Positions 6,251 to 6,279 of a stretch of DNA of 6,279 bases are shown in pieces. The stretch spans positions 1 through 6,279 of the forward strand of contig DNNV01000055.1 in NCBI GenBank assembly GCA_003497505.1. Direction: 5' to 3'. A model generated the notes under the pieces. The model was not told the DNA's origin and made no database searches. It was given only the letters and a program-made list of their open reading frames with translations. The stretch is from Clostridiales bacterium (lineage in GTDB: Bacteria > Bacillota > Clostridia > Tissierellales > Sedimentibacteraceae). The position numbers were made by a program, and so were the translations under genes. Position 1 is the first letter of the stretch, and every line of letters starts with the position of its first letter.

Positions 6251-6279
6251 TTGTTACTCGTTCATTACAAGATAATCTT

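Noticed and set aside
6242..6279. Possible C-terminal end of a convergent minus-strand gene at the window edge
   Set aside because: A short minus-strand frame without stops exists here, but it is too short to show any family and would end in the terminator stem; it cannot be supported.

Overview
The window looks like chromosomal DNA of a low-GC Firmicute, most likely a member of the Clostridia. The base composition is AT-rich, AUA and AGA/AGG codons are frequent, Shine-Dalgarno sites are purine-rich, and GTG/TTG starts occur. No RNA gene, insertion sequence, CRISPR array or long repeat is visible. All genes lie on the + strand, in two transcription units.

Unit 1 (1-about 3310) is the distal part of a phosphate uptake and sensing operon. 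It holds the C-terminal end of pstB (ATPase of the high-affinity phosphate ABC transporter), phoU, a PhoB/PhoP-type response regulator and a complete PhoR-type membrane histidine kinase. Genes are 9-12 bp apart or overlap by 4 bp, so transporter, signalling adaptor and two-component system are probably co-expressed. A strong intrinsic terminator with a nested hairpin closes the unit at 3256-3311.

The 3246-3434 gap contains that terminator and then a very AT-rich stretch with a near-consensus sigma-A promoter (TTGATA, 17 nt, extended TG-n-TACAAT).

Unit 2 (3435-6201) is a compact four-gene operon, less ordinary than unit 1. Gene 1 encodes a DUF5685-type protein with a CGLC motif and two Asp-rich motifs. 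Gene 2 encodes a J-domain co-chaperone with a TPR-like middle and a tail carrying nine cysteines. Gene 3 encodes a small polytopic membrane protein that I do not recognise. Gene 4 encodes a regulator that fuses a MerR-type HTH, an XRE-type HTH and a cupin domain. The first three genes overlap one another (17 and 10 bp) and the fourth follows 16 bp later, which implies translational coupling and a shared role. A terminator follows at 6212-6250. The function of unit 2 is unknown. Its cysteine-rich proteins, chaperone domain, membrane partner and metal/ligand-type cupin suggest a membrane-linked protein maturation, metal or redox process, but that is inference.
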